Shown: piece by piece, positions 8,039 to 15,571 of the stretch
Numbering within the stretch: the stretch's first letter is position 1
Layout: every line of letters begins with the position of its first letter
Assembly (NCBI GenBank): GCA_023419055.1
Contig: JAEZYO010001036.1
Span: forward strand, 1-23,833
Reading direction: 5' to 3'
Length of the DNA stretch: 23,833 bases
DNA from: Pseudomonadota bacterium
Lineage (GTDB): Bacteria > Myxococcota > Polyangia > Polyangiales > Polyangiaceae
The notes under the pieces: model-generated
Told to the model about the DNA's origin: nothing
What the model saw: the letters and a program-made list of their open reading frames with translations, nothing else
Database searches by the model: none
Translations under genes and position numbers: made by a program

Positions 8039-8082
8039 GGCCCGCACTCACCGCGCTTCATGCGTTGGGTGCGGGCCTTTTT
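8039..8082 (+). terminator. Intrinsic terminator of the NCS2 permease gene
   Basis: GGCCCGCAC at 8039-8047 pairs perfectly with GTGCGGGCC at 8069-8077 and is followed directly by five T residues (8078-8082). Partial pairing extends into the loop. It lies between the convergent permease and outer-membrane protein genes. The U-tract is only on the plus-strand side, so it chiefly serves the permease. Confidence 0.88.
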
Positions 8083-8086
8083 CGAT

Positions 8087-9136
8087 TTAGAAGAGCCAGC
8101 CGAGCCGCAGGTTCACGCTGGGCAGAGGCGTACGCCCGATGGTCTCGAGCGTGTCCACGACCTGCGCGTCCACGGGCGCGAGGTACTGATCGGCGAGCTG
8201 GGGCGGCACCGACTCGCTCACCTTGCTGTCGAACTCGACCTTGGAGGGAGCGATCGGGAGCACCACGCCAAAATCGAGGCCGAGGCTGAAGCCCGAGTCG
8301 AAGGTGTGAAGGAAGCCGAGCGTCGGCGTGAGCACCAGCGTCTTCACCGAGCCCTCGCTCTCGTACGAGACCTCGCTCGGAAAGCCGGGGTTTTGCTGCG
8401 CGTAGCTCGAGACGTCGACCGTCTTGTCGAGTGAGCCCCTGACGGTGACGTAGCCCGCGCCCGCGCCGAGGAAGAAGCTGCCTCCGAACGGGTAGATGCG
8501 TCCGTAAATGTCGTAATGCTGATACGCGAGCACGGCCTCGCCGTAGTAGGAGAGCCGGACGCTCGGGATGAGACCGAACGTCGCGCCCGCGCCGAGGAAG
8601 CGCGTCAGCTTGATGGTGCCGCCGACGCTCAAGAGACTCGGCAGGCCCGCGCCGACGAGGACTCCGATTCTGAACACCGAGTCGCCGCTCGACGAACCCT
8701 CGTCGCGATTTTCGCGAGGAGTGTAGGTCGAGCTCGCGGCAGGCGGCGGGGCGCTCGGCTTGGCCGCACTCGGCGGCGGAGCCGGTGGAGCCGCGCTCGG
8801 CGGAGCGGCCCTGGGAGCAGGTTGCTGGGGAGGTGAAGCCTGAGCGGGCGGCGGCAGCGGAGGCAACGCTCCGGTCGCAGGGGGCGGTGGCGCGCTCGGC
8901 GGAGGAGGGGGCGGTGCAGTCTCTGGCGGGAAGCTCTCCGAAGGCGGAGGAGAAGCAGGCTCTTCGTCGGGAGGCGCTTCGGAAGGTGGGGCGTCGACCG
9001 GGGGCGGCGGTTCCGCCGGAGCCGGTACGACCGGCGCTTCACTGGGAGCTTCTTCGGACTGCGCGAGGGCGCTGCCGGCGACGAGCACCAAGACCGATAC
9101 TGCGGGCCACAGCAAGCCGTGCTTCCTTCGGCGCAT
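8087..9136 (-). CDS. Outer-membrane beta-barrel protein with a long proline-rich N-terminal linker
   Basis: A 349-residue exported protein. Residues 1-25 form a Sec signal peptide (RRRK, hydrophobic core, then AGSALA before QS). About residues 27-140 are almost wholly Pro, Ala, Ser and Glu, a flexible linker that might span periplasm or cell wall. About residues 155-349 are Gly- and aromatic-rich with alternating patterns (FRIGVLVGAGLPSLL, YPFGGSFFLGAGAGY) and end in LRLGWLF, typical of small outer-membrane barrels that finish on Phe. No named family is recognised; a generic barrel porin-like or OmpA-like fold is the best description. The ATG at 9136 has AGG closely upstream. It converges on the permease gene and is divergent from the SNF2 gene. 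Confidence 0.75.
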   Translation of the reverse strand: MRRRKHGLLWPAVSVLVLVAGSALAQSEEAPSEAPVVPAPAEPPPPVDAPPSEAPPDEEPASPPPSESFPPETAPPPPPPSAPPPPATGALPPLPPPAQASPPQQPAPRAAPPSAAPPAPPPSAAKPSAPPPAASSTYTPRENRDEGSSSGDSVFRIGVLVGAGLPSLLSVGGTIKLTRFLGAGATFGLIPSVRLSYYGEAVLAYQHYDIYGRIYPFGGSFFLGAGAGYVTVRGSLDKTVDVSSYAQQNPGFPSEVSYESEGSVKTLVLTPTLGFLHTFDSGFSLGLDFGVVLPIAPSKVEFDSKVSESVPPQLADQYLAPVDAQVVDTLETIGRTPLPSVNLRLGWLF

Positions 9137-9243
9137 CGAACCTGGAACGTACCATCACTCCGCATCGACCGAAATTCGGCTTTCGAGAGCGAGGAGCGGA
9201 GCTCCCACTTGGGGCTCGGGTAGGAGCTGGTAAGGAAGGGTTC

Positions 9244-12200
9244 TTGGCCGAGTCCGATCGTAACGACCTCCGAGCTCTGACCTCGCGGCTCACCGACGGT
9301 GAATGGCAGCTCCTCGCGGCCGTCGCGGCGGAAGAGGCCCTCGGCGTGAGCGCTCTCGCCGCGCTCGGAGCGGAGCTCGGTGTCACCTTCGAGGGTGACT
9401 CGGCGCTCCGCGATTGGCTGGCGCAGGGGGTGAGCTCCGGGCTCCTGGCCAAGGCGGGCCGCGTGCGAGCCGTCTCGAGGCTCGGCGGCGAAGAAGCCGC
9501 GCTCACGGTGCACCCGGAGTGGCGCGAGCTCGTGCTGCGTGAGAGCCAGCGCCGCGGCGAGCTCGAACCCGTGGTCGGGGCCTGCGCTCTCGTGCTCGGT
9601 GAGCGCTCGCGGGGCCGGAGCGCCTGGCTGCTCCAGACGGGTGACCTCAGAGGCGCGGAGCGACGCGGTCTCGCGGCGGGACTCCGGTCCCGACCGAACG
9701 AAGCGAGCGATCCGGCGCGCTTCCTCCGCGAATCGGTGTGTCGACCGTTCGATCCGGAGTGGTTCGAAGCGACTTGGGGCGGCGCTCGGGAAGAGGTCGC
9801 GTGCCGCGTGCTGAAGGAAGCGTTGCCTTCCTTGTCGGACTGCGGCGGGCTTTATGCCTGGCTTCGAGATCGGGACGTCACGGCGCTCTCCGAGGAGCTC
9901 CGGAACGTGCTGTGCCAGCACGCGCTCCTCCGGGAAGATCTCTCGACCGCAGAGCGCTGCTCGGCGCGACTTCCGGCGATCACGCGGCTCGCGTTCAACG
10001 CGGCGCTCGCCTACGAGCGCGGTCAAGTTTTGCTCGCTCGGCAGGCGCTCGAGCAGAGCCTCGCGTTCAGCTCGAGCAAGGGTCGCCTCGCGCTGCCGCA
10101 CGCCGGAGCGATCGCGCCGCTGCTCGCGCTGCTCTCCTTGCACGCGGGCAGCGAAGAAGGCACCGAGATCGCGCAACGTTTGCTCGCGCCCAAAGCCGCG
10201 GGTGACGAGGCGGGTGGAGCAGGCAGAGCGCTGCGAGCCATGCTGCGCTACGGGGCCGAGCCGGAGGCGAAGCGCAAGCGCATCGATCCGTACCAGGTGC
10301 CTCCCTCCGCAGGCGCCTGGGAAATCTGGCTTCAAGCGTTGACCGTCCACGTCCACGTCTCGCAGGAGCTCTCGCGCGCGGCCTGGGCAAAGTACCTCGG
10401 CGAGCGCGCTTCGGACTGGCTTCGAGCCGGCTATTCCTTCATGGGCCGCCAGACGCTCTTCCTCGCCGAGGCGCTCGGCGGCGAAGCGATCCCCGCGCGT
10501 CCGGGCGAGCTCCGCGCGGTCGATCTGGTCGCGCCGAAAGCGGACTGGGAGCGCGCGCTCGATCGGCTGTCGTTCGCGTCGGAGGCGGCGTCCGCCGAGG
10601 TCGAGTTCCCGCTGCGGGTGGCCTGGTACGCGGACATGATCCACGGCGTCTTGAGCCGACCCGCGCTCGAAGAATACTCGCCCGAGAGCGGCTGGTCCGC
10701 GGGGCATCGAGTGAGCCTCGAAGAGCTCCACGGTCGCCGAGACGAGCTCCCCCCCGAGGACGTGCGCGTGCTCGAGCGCACGACTTTGCGGGGTGACGAG
10801 GGCCGCGACTACCAACCGGAAGCGTGGGAAGCCTTGATCGGGCACCCCAGGGTGTACAACGGCGCGCGCGGCAAGCAGCCGGTCGAGGTCGTGCGCGGCG
10901 AGTGCCGCGTCGTGACGGAGGACGAGGGAGCGTTCCTGAAGCTCGTCGTCGAGCCCGAAGGCGCCACGCTCGGCGTCAACGTGGTGGTCGAGAACGAGTC
11001 CCGCCTGATCGTCTATCGCGTGACCCCCGCGATGCAGCGCGTGATCTCGGCGCTCCCGCGCGCACTCCGCATTCCCCGCCACGAGGAGAGCCGCGCGCTC
11101 GCCGTGCTGGAGAAGCTCGCCCGAGCCGTGCCCGTCAAGAGCGCGCACCTCGGCGCCGACCGCGTCGTCGAGGCCGACTCGACGCCCTGCCTCAGGATCG
11201 CCTCTCGAGCGGGAGCCTGGCTCGTCGAGGGAGGTGTCCGTCCGTTCGGGCCGCGCGGCAGGTTCTTCGTCGTGGGCACCGGGCCGAGCGGCATCTCGCA
11301 CAGCGCCGACGGCCAAACGCTTCGCACTCGGCGCGATCTCGAGAGCGAACGCGCCAGGATGTCCGCGCTGATCGGCGACTGCCCGAGCTTGCTCGAGCGG
11401 ACGCTCGACGCCGACGTCGCGCGGCTCCCCGGTGAGTCGCTGCAGACGTGGGCCTTCGATTTCGACGGGCTGCTCGGTTTGCTCGCCGAGCTGCGCGTGG
11501 CCGAGACCAAGTGCGACCTCGAGTGGGGTCAGGCGACGCCGCTTCGAGTGCGCGGGAGCGTGACGGCGGCGGGGCTCCACGGCTTGCTCCGGCGCGTGAA
11601 GGGTTGGTACCTGCTCACGGGTAGCGTGAAGATCGACGACGTGACCGAGCTCTCGCTCTCCGAGCTCTTACGCCTGCCGACCCTCTCGCGCGGGCGCTTC
11701 GTCGAGCTGCCGAACGGCGATTTTCTCGAGGTGGAGCGGCGGATGCGGCGAGTGATGGCAGCGCTCGCCACCGCGAGCGTCAGCCCTCCTGGCATCGGCG
11801 AGCTGCGGCTGCACGAGAGCGCGTTCACGGCCGTGAAGCGGCTCTCCGAGAATTTCGAGACGGACGGCTCGGTCGGGGACTTCGCCGCAGAGCTCGAGCG
11901 AACGCGCGCGCGGAACTTCGAGGTGCCGGCCGCTCTCCGGGGCGAGCTGCGTCCGTATCAGCGCGAAGGATTTCGCTGGCTGTGTGCGCTCGGGGAGCTC
12001 GGCCTCGGCGCCTGCCTCGCCGACGACATGGGCCTCGGCAAGACCATACAGATCCTCGCCGCGCTCTTGACGGCGCCGGGACCGACACTGGTGGTCGCGC
12101 CGACCTCGGTGTGTTCGAACTGGATCAACGAGATCCGGCGCTTCGCGCCCACCTTGTCCGCTAGGGAGTACGGCGGGAACGATCGCGAGCGCACGCTCGA

Positions 12201-13323
12201 GGCCGCGAAGAGCGGGAACGAAACCGTCGTCGTTTGCAGCTACGCGCTCCTGCAGCAGGACGTCGAGGAGCTCGCGAGCGTCGAGTGGGGCAGCGTCGTC
12301 CTCGACGAGGCGCAGTTCATCAAGAACCCCACTTCGCTCCGCGCTCAGGCCGCGTTTCGCCTGCGGGCGAAGCGTCGGATCGCGGCCACCGGGACGCCGG
12401 TCGAGAATCACCTGGGGGATCTGTGGAGCGTGTTCCGCTTCTTGAATCCCGAGCTCTTCGGGTCGTGGCAAAACTTCGATCTGCGCTTCGCGAGGCCCAT
12501 CGAGCGCGATCACGATCGGGAACAACAGGAAGCGCTGCGGGCGCTGGTGCGACCGTACGTGCTCAGGCGGACCAAGGCGCAAGTGCTCACCGAGCTCCCG
12601 CCGATCACGACGGTGCGCCACGAGATCCGCCTGAACGACGAAGAGGCGCTCCGCTACGCGATCTTGCGGCGCCGCGTGCACGAGAAGCTTCGCACCGTGG
12701 CCGGCCGCCAGCAGTACAAGCTCGAGATCTTGGCCGAGATCACGCGCCTCCGGCGCTTTTGCTGCCACCCGCGCCTCGTCTTCCCCGACGCCGAGCACGT
12801 GGGATCGAAGGTCGAGGCGTTCCTCACGCTCAGCGAGGAGCTCCGCGAAAACGGCCACCGCGCGCTGGTGTTCAGTCAGTTCGTCGACTTCCTCGACATC
12901 GTCCGCCAGGGCCTCGAAGAGCGCGCGATCCCCTACGAGTACCTCGACGGCGCGACCCCGAAGGGAGAGCGCCAGCGCCGCGTCGACGCGTTCCAGACGG
13001 GCTCGGCGCCGCTCTTTCTCATCAGCTTGAAGGCGGGCGGATTCGGGTTGAACCTGACGGCGGCCGACTACGTCATCCACCTCGACCCCTGGTGGAACCC
13101 CGCCGTCGAAGCCCAGGCGAGCGACCGCGCCCATCGCATCGGTCAGGATCGTCCGGTCACCGTTTATCGGCTCGTCACGAAGGACACGATCGAGGAGCAA
13201 ATCGTCGAGCTGCACGCGGGCAAGCGGCGGCTCGCCGATCAGCTGCTCGAAGGCGGAGACGCCGCGGGCAAGCTGACGACCGACGAGCTCCTCGACCTCA
13301 TCGCGCAGCCGGAGGATGGTTGA
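9244..13323 (+). CDS. Large SNF2-family ATPase (DEAD/DEAH helicase-like) with unrecognised N-terminal arm
   Basis: A protein of about 1359 residues with a complete SNF2 motor at its C-terminus. LRPYQREGFRWL opens it, then Walker A DMGLGKT (about 928-934), VVAPTSVCSNW (motif Ia), Walker B DEAQ (about 1021-1024) and ATGTPVEN (motif III). The second RecA lobe has ALVFSQF, GGFGLNLTAADYVIHLDPWW and ASDRAHRIGQ (motifs V-VI). Such motors translocate on double-stranded DNA or remodel DNA-bound proteins, e.g. RapA. The preceding ~880 residues are mostly helical with an alpha-solenoid-like middle (about 240-340), and I see no SWIM zinc finger or known domain. The start is the TTG at 9244, which has AAGGAAGG just upstream and lies beyond the divergent gene; the frame stays open into that gene, so a start further upstream is unlikely. 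It is followed 3 bp later by kptA, so the two are probably translated together. Confidence 0.9.
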   Translation: MAESDRNDLRALTSRLTDGEWQLLAAVAAEEALGVSALAALGAELGVTFEGDSALRDWLAQGVSSGLLAKAGRVRAVSRLGGEEAALTVHPEWRELVLRESQRRGELEPVVGACALVLGERSRGRSAWLLQTGDLRGAERRGLAAGLRSRPNEASDPARFLRESVCRPFDPEWFEATWGGAREEVACRVLKEALPSLSDCGGLYAWLRDRDVTALSEELRNVLCQHALLREDLSTAERCSARLPAITRLAFNAALAYERGQVLLARQALEQSLAFSSSKGRLALPHAGAIAPLLALLSLHAGSEEGTEIAQRLLAPKAAGDEAGGAGRALRAMLRYGAEPEAKRKRIDPYQVPPSAGAWEIWLQALTVHVHVSQELSRAAWAKYLGERASDWLRAGYSFMGRQTLFLAEALGGEAIPARPGELRAVDLVAPKADWERALDRLSFASEAASAEVEFPLRVAWYADMIHGVLSRPALEEYSPESGWSAGHRVSLEELHGRRDELPPEDVRVLERTTLRGDEGRDYQPEAWEALIGHPRVYNGARGKQPVEVVRGECRVVTEDEGAFLKLVVEPEGATLGVNVVVENESRLIVYRVTPAMQRVISALPRALRIPRHEESRALAVLEKLARAVPVKSAHLGADRVVEADSTPCLRIASRAGAWLVEGGVRPFGPRGRFFVVGTGPSGISHSADGQTLRTRRDLESERARMSALIGDCPSLLERTLDADVARLPGESLQTWAFDFDGLLGLLAELRVAETKCDLEWGQATPLRVRGSVTAAGLHGLLRRVKGWYLLTGSVKIDDVTELSLSELLRLPTLSRGRFVELPNGDFLEVERRMRRVMAALATASVSPPGIGELRLHESAFTAVKRLSENFETDGSVGDFAAELERTRARNFEVPAALRGELRPYQREGFRWLCALGELGLGACLADDMGLGKTIQILAALLTAPGPTLVVAPTSVCSNWINEIRRFAPTLSAREYGGNDRERTLEAAKSGNETVVVCSYALLQQDVEELASVEWGSVVLDEAQFIKNPTSLRAQAAFRLRAKRRIAATGTPVENHLGDLWSVFRFLNPELFGSWQNFDLRFARPIERDHDREQQEALRALVRPYVLRRTKAQVLTELPPITTVRHEIRLNDEEALRYAILRRRVHEKLRTVAGRQQYKLEILAEITRLRRFCCHPRLVFPDAEHVGSKVEAFLTLSEELRENGHRALVFSQFVDFLDIVRQGLEERAIPYEYLDGATPKGERQRRVDAFQTGSAPLFLISLKAGGFGLNLTAADYVIHLDPWWNPAVEAQASDRAHRIGQDRPVTVYRLVTKDTIEEQIVELHAGKRRLADQLLEGGDAAGKLTTDELLDLIAQPEDG

Positions 13324-13326
13324 CGC

Positions 13327-13890
13327 GTGCCGAAGAATCGCCGCGTCTCGATCTCGAAGCGCCTGAGCTACGTGCTCCGGCACGCTCCGCAATCGATCGG
13401 CGTCGCGCTCGACCGAGAGGGCTGGGTCTCCGTCGAACGCCTGCTCGACGCGCTGGCGCAGCACGGCGAGCTCGTTCGACGCGACGAGCTCGAAACCGTG
13501 GTGCGTGAGAGCGACAAACAGCGCTTTGCTCTCAGCGCCGATGGTCTCCTGATCCGCGCGAACCAGGGACACTCGGTCGACGTCGAGCTCGGCTACGCTC
13601 CTCTCACGCCCCCGCCCCTGCTCTTCCACGGCACGGTCGCTCGCCACCTCGCCTCGATTCGCGAGCACGGACTCAGAAGGGGCGCGCGCCATCACGTGCA
13701 CCTCTCTGCGACGCGCGAGCTCGCGGAGCTGGTGGGACGGCGTCGTGGCGCGCCGATCGTGCTCGAGATCGACGCTGCCCGAATGGCGGAGCGGGGGCAC
13801 GAGTTCTTCTGCTCCGAGAACGGTGTCTGGCTCACGAGCCACGTGCCGCCCGAGTTCCTCGGAGAAAGCCCGGAAGGTCCGCCAAAATAG
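13327..13890 (+). CDS. kptA: RNA 2'-phosphotransferase (Tpt1/KptA family)
   Basis: A 187-residue full-length KptA. Family patterns are present throughout: SKRLSYVLRHAP at the N-terminus, EGWVSVERLL, SDKQRFALS, IRANQGHS (a Tpt1 signature with active-site His and Arg), LFHGT, GLRRGARHHVHLS and the C-terminal ENGVWLTSHVP. Tpt1/KptA transfers an internal RNA 2'-phosphate to NAD+, giving ADP-ribose 1'',2''-cyclic phosphate; in eukaryotes this completes tRNA splicing. The bacterial role is not settled, and some homologues can also ADP-ribosylate nucleic-acid 5'-phosphates. The GTG at 13327 has GGAGGA upstream at about 13312, inside the 3' end of the SNF2 gene. The gap between the two genes is 3 bp, implying translational coupling. 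The last 59 bp overlap the convergent HAD-like gene. Confidence 0.95.
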   Translation: MPKNRRVSISKRLSYVLRHAPQSIGVALDREGWVSVERLLDALAQHGELVRRDELETVVRESDKQRFALSADGLLIRANQGHSVDVELGYAPLTPPPLLFHGTVARHLASIREHGLRRGARHHVHLSATRELAELVGRRRGAPIVLEIDAARMAERGHEFFCSENGVWLTSHVPPEFLGESPEGPPK

Positions 13891-14422
13891 ACCTTTTGGC
13901 CTCGCCCCAGTCGCGCGTGCGCTCCGCCCACGGCGGGCGCTCGCTCTCCGCTGTCTGGTGACCGAACCAATAGAGGTGTGGGACCAGCCCGGCCAAGTGC
14001 CGGAGCACGTCCAGGCGATCGTCGACGAAGTGGGTCGCACGAATCAGCGCGCAGTGATCCCGCTTCTCGGGGCGCCGCGCGCAGAAGCGCACGTTGCCGC
14101 TCGGGACACCGGTCAGCTCGTGAAAGCGTTGCCGCTCGAGCCAGCGCCGGGTGAGATTCTGGATGCGCGGGCCGCACTTGGAGACCAGCCAGACGTTGGC
14201 CTCGAAGGCGTCGACGAGCTCCGCGATGGTCTCGAAGGCGCCCTCGCAAGGGGGCGTCTCCAAGGCATCCTGGTCGCTGCTGCTGAGGAAAGAGGTGTCG
14301 GCGTGGCCGGTGGGATCGGCCGCGCCGATGATGACTCGACCGATGTCGATGCCGAGGACCGGGGTCCGCGGCGGGTGCTTGTCTTGCTTTTTCACGACGA
14401 GCAAGGTGCGCCCGAGAAGCAT
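13832..14422 (-). CDS. HAD-like hydrolase-fold protein with altered motif I
   Basis: A 196-residue protein with haloacid dehalogenase layout. Motif I is VLGIDIGRVI (nucleophile-position Asp26), motif II is WLVSKCGP (Ser), a Lys lies in RRPEKRDHC (motif III) and the acidic motif IV is FVDDRLDVL. The second Asp of the usual DxD in motif I is Gly28, which removes the general acid of classical HAD phosphatases. The protein may therefore be a non-phosphatase HAD or have lost activity. It resembles small uncharacterised HAD proteins in bacteria; its substrate is unknown. The ATG at 14422 has no obvious Shine-Dalgarno. Its 3' end overlaps kptA by 59 bp, tail to tail, and its 5' end is divergent from a LysR gene 42 bp away. 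Confidence 0.7.
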   Translation of the reverse strand: MLLGRTLLVVKKQDKHPPRTPVLGIDIGRVIIGAADPTGHADTSFLSSSDQDALETPPCEGAFETIAELVDAFEANVWLVSKCGPRIQNLTRRWLERQRFHELTGVPSGNVRFCARRPEKRDHCALIRATHFVDDRLDVLRHLAGLVPHLYWFGHQTAESERPPWAERTRDWGEAKRSILADLPGFLRGTRAARGS

Positions 14423-14464
14423 CGATAACCACTATTGATAATGAATGGGCTATAACCGAACGCG
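14423..14464. promoter_or_regulatory. AT-rich divergent promoter region between HAD-like and LysR genes
   Basis: This 42-bp gap is markedly more AT-rich than its surroundings and separates two divergent start codons. It contains ATAACC twice in direct orientation (about 14424 and 14451) and an imperfect ATT/AAT dyad in ATTGATAATGAAT. Two promoters and a LysR site would have to share it or extend into the coding ends. No exact -10/-35 pair can be assigned. Confidence 0.4.
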
Positions 14465-15325
14465 ATGATTGACTCGGAGCGGTTACGCGCCTTCGTGGCC
14501 TTCGCAGAGCGCCTGAACTTCACTCGCGCCGCCGAGGATCTGCACCTCTCGCAGCCGGCCCTCCACGTACAGATCCGCAAGCTCGGCGAGTCCTTGAACG
14601 TCCCGCTCTACGTACGGCGAGGCCGCGGCGTCGAGCTCACGCGGGAAGGGAGGAAGCTGCTCGCGTTCGGGCGTGAACAGGCCGAGCGCCAGGCAGCGTT
14701 CGTCGAGAGCCTGAAGCTCGGTGACGGCCACGAGAACGTCGTGCTCGCCGCCGGGGAGGGCACGCTGCTCTACTTGCTGAAGGACGCGATTCGACGCTAC
14801 CAGCGCGCCGCAAAGGCGCCGCTCAAGGTGCTGACACGAGACCGGGAGCAGGCGCTCGCGGCGGTCGAGCTCGGTGAAGCGCACCTCGCCGTGACCGTCA
14901 CCGACGAGGTGCCCGAGGGGTTCCTCGCGAAGCGCGTGGCGAAGGTGGGGCCGGTGGTCGTCCTCCCGAAGGGCCATCGCTTGGCCCGGCGGCGCGGGCT
15001 CTCGATCCAGGATCTCGCGGGCGAACCGCTCGTGCTGCCCGCCTCCGGGCGCCCGCTACGCGCCGCGCTCGCGAGGGCCTTCGCCGACGCGGGGCTGTCG
15101 CTCCGGCCCAGTGTCGAAGCGCACGGCTGGGAGCTGATGATGCACTTCGCCGAGCTCGGCCTCGGTATCGCTGTCGTGAACGACTTTTGCGCACCACCCC
15201 CGGGGATGGTGCTGCGACCGCTCCGCGGGCTCACCCCGGTTCAGTACCAGCTCCTCCGGCTGCGGGATCGCCAGCAGGGGCCGGCCGCGCTCGCGCTCGA
15301 GAAGGCCATTCTGTCGCTCGGGTGA
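14465..15325 (+). CDS. LysR-family transcriptional regulator
   Basis: A 286-residue LysR-type regulator. The HTH starts almost at the N-terminus (SERLRAFVAFAERLNFTRAA, then LHLSQPALHVQIRKLGESLN and LYVRRGRGVELTREG). A compact effector domain follows (GENVVLAAGEGTLLYLLKD-like region, then GLGIAVVNDFCAPPPGM). The ATG at 14465 fits the family start exactly. The gene is divergent from the HAD-like gene with a 42-bp AT-rich gap, the classic LysR arrangement, so the HAD-like gene is the most likely target besides itself. The effector is not readable from sequence. Confidence 0.9.
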   Translation: MIDSERLRAFVAFAERLNFTRAAEDLHLSQPALHVQIRKLGESLNVPLYVRRGRGVELTREGRKLLAFGREQAERQAAFVESLKLGDGHENVVLAAGEGTLLYLLKDAIRRYQRAAKAPLKVLTRDREQALAAVELGEAHLAVTVTDEVPEGFLAKRVAKVGPVVVLPKGHRLARRRGLSIQDLAGEPLVLPASGRPLRAALARAFADAGLSLRPSVEAHGWELMMHFAELGLGIAVVNDFCAPPPGMVLRPLRGLTPVQYQLLRLRDRQQGPAALALEKAILSLG

Positions 15326-15543
15326 CCGCCTACCTTTTGGTTGGTAGAGAAATTTTACGTCGAGAATCGACGAGGTTTCTTTGTTTTCCGCGCGAAGGTT
15401 CGGGAGCGCGAGGTCTCTAACCCAGGAGAGTCACTCGCGAGTCAGGTAAGCCTCTTTACGGGCGACCTCGACCCGGCGTCGACCGAGGTATCTCGAACGC
15501 AACTCGGGTACGGTCTCCCCTCCCGTCCCGGGTTGCGTTTTTT
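15326..15543 (+). ncRNA. Candidate structured RNA (small RNA or attenuating leader)
   Basis: A gene-free stretch with dense RNA pairing potential. Hairpin CTACC/GGTAG spans 15330-15347. A second has outer stem AGAAA (15348-15352) with TTTCT (15376-15380) and inner stem CGTCGA/TCGACG (15358-15372). GAGGTC (15410-15415) pairs with GACCTC (15464-15469) and encloses the palindrome ACTCGCGAGT (15433-15442) and GTAA/TTAC (15446-15459). The 3' strand of that helix can instead pair as ACCTCG (15465-15470) with CGAGGT (15484-15489), so two folds exclude each other. A strong intrinsic terminator ends it. It matches no riboswitch, 6S, SRP, RNase P or tRNA pattern I know. It could be an independent small RNA or a leader controlling the YkgJ-type gene that starts 28 bp later. 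Confidence 0.4.
15497..15543 (+). terminator. Strong intrinsic terminator
   Basis: ACGCAACTCGGG at 15497-15508 pairs with CCCGGGTTGCGT at 15527-15538 (12 bp including one G-U pair). The loop is 18 nt and the T-run spans 15538-15543. It lies 172 bp after the LysR stop codon and 29 bp before the GTG of the cysteine-cluster gene. It therefore ends either a transcript begun in this gap, the LysR message, or an attenuated leader. Confidence 0.9.
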
Positions 15544-15571
15544 ATCGGCGATCGCGGATACTGAAGTCAGG

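Noticed and set aside
6276..8051. Minus-strand open frame rich in His, Asp and Arg over the permease
   Set aside because: Antisense shadow of hydrophobic codons; the permease on the other strand has the start signal, terminator and family motifs.
8629..11580. Long minus-strand open frame over the SNF2 gene
   Set aside because: Arg/Ala/Leu-rich shadow of the SNF2 coding strand in high-GC DNA; no family pattern, and it also runs through the divergent barrel-protein gene.
11668..14040. Long minus-strand open frame over the SNF2 motor and kptA
   Set aside because: Antisense to two clear genes with strong motifs; its own translation is low-complexity and matches no family.
15410..15469. Closed stem with internal hairpins, tRNA-like at first sight
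   Set aside because: No T-loop consensus, no proper acceptor and anticodon arms, and no CCA-position fit.
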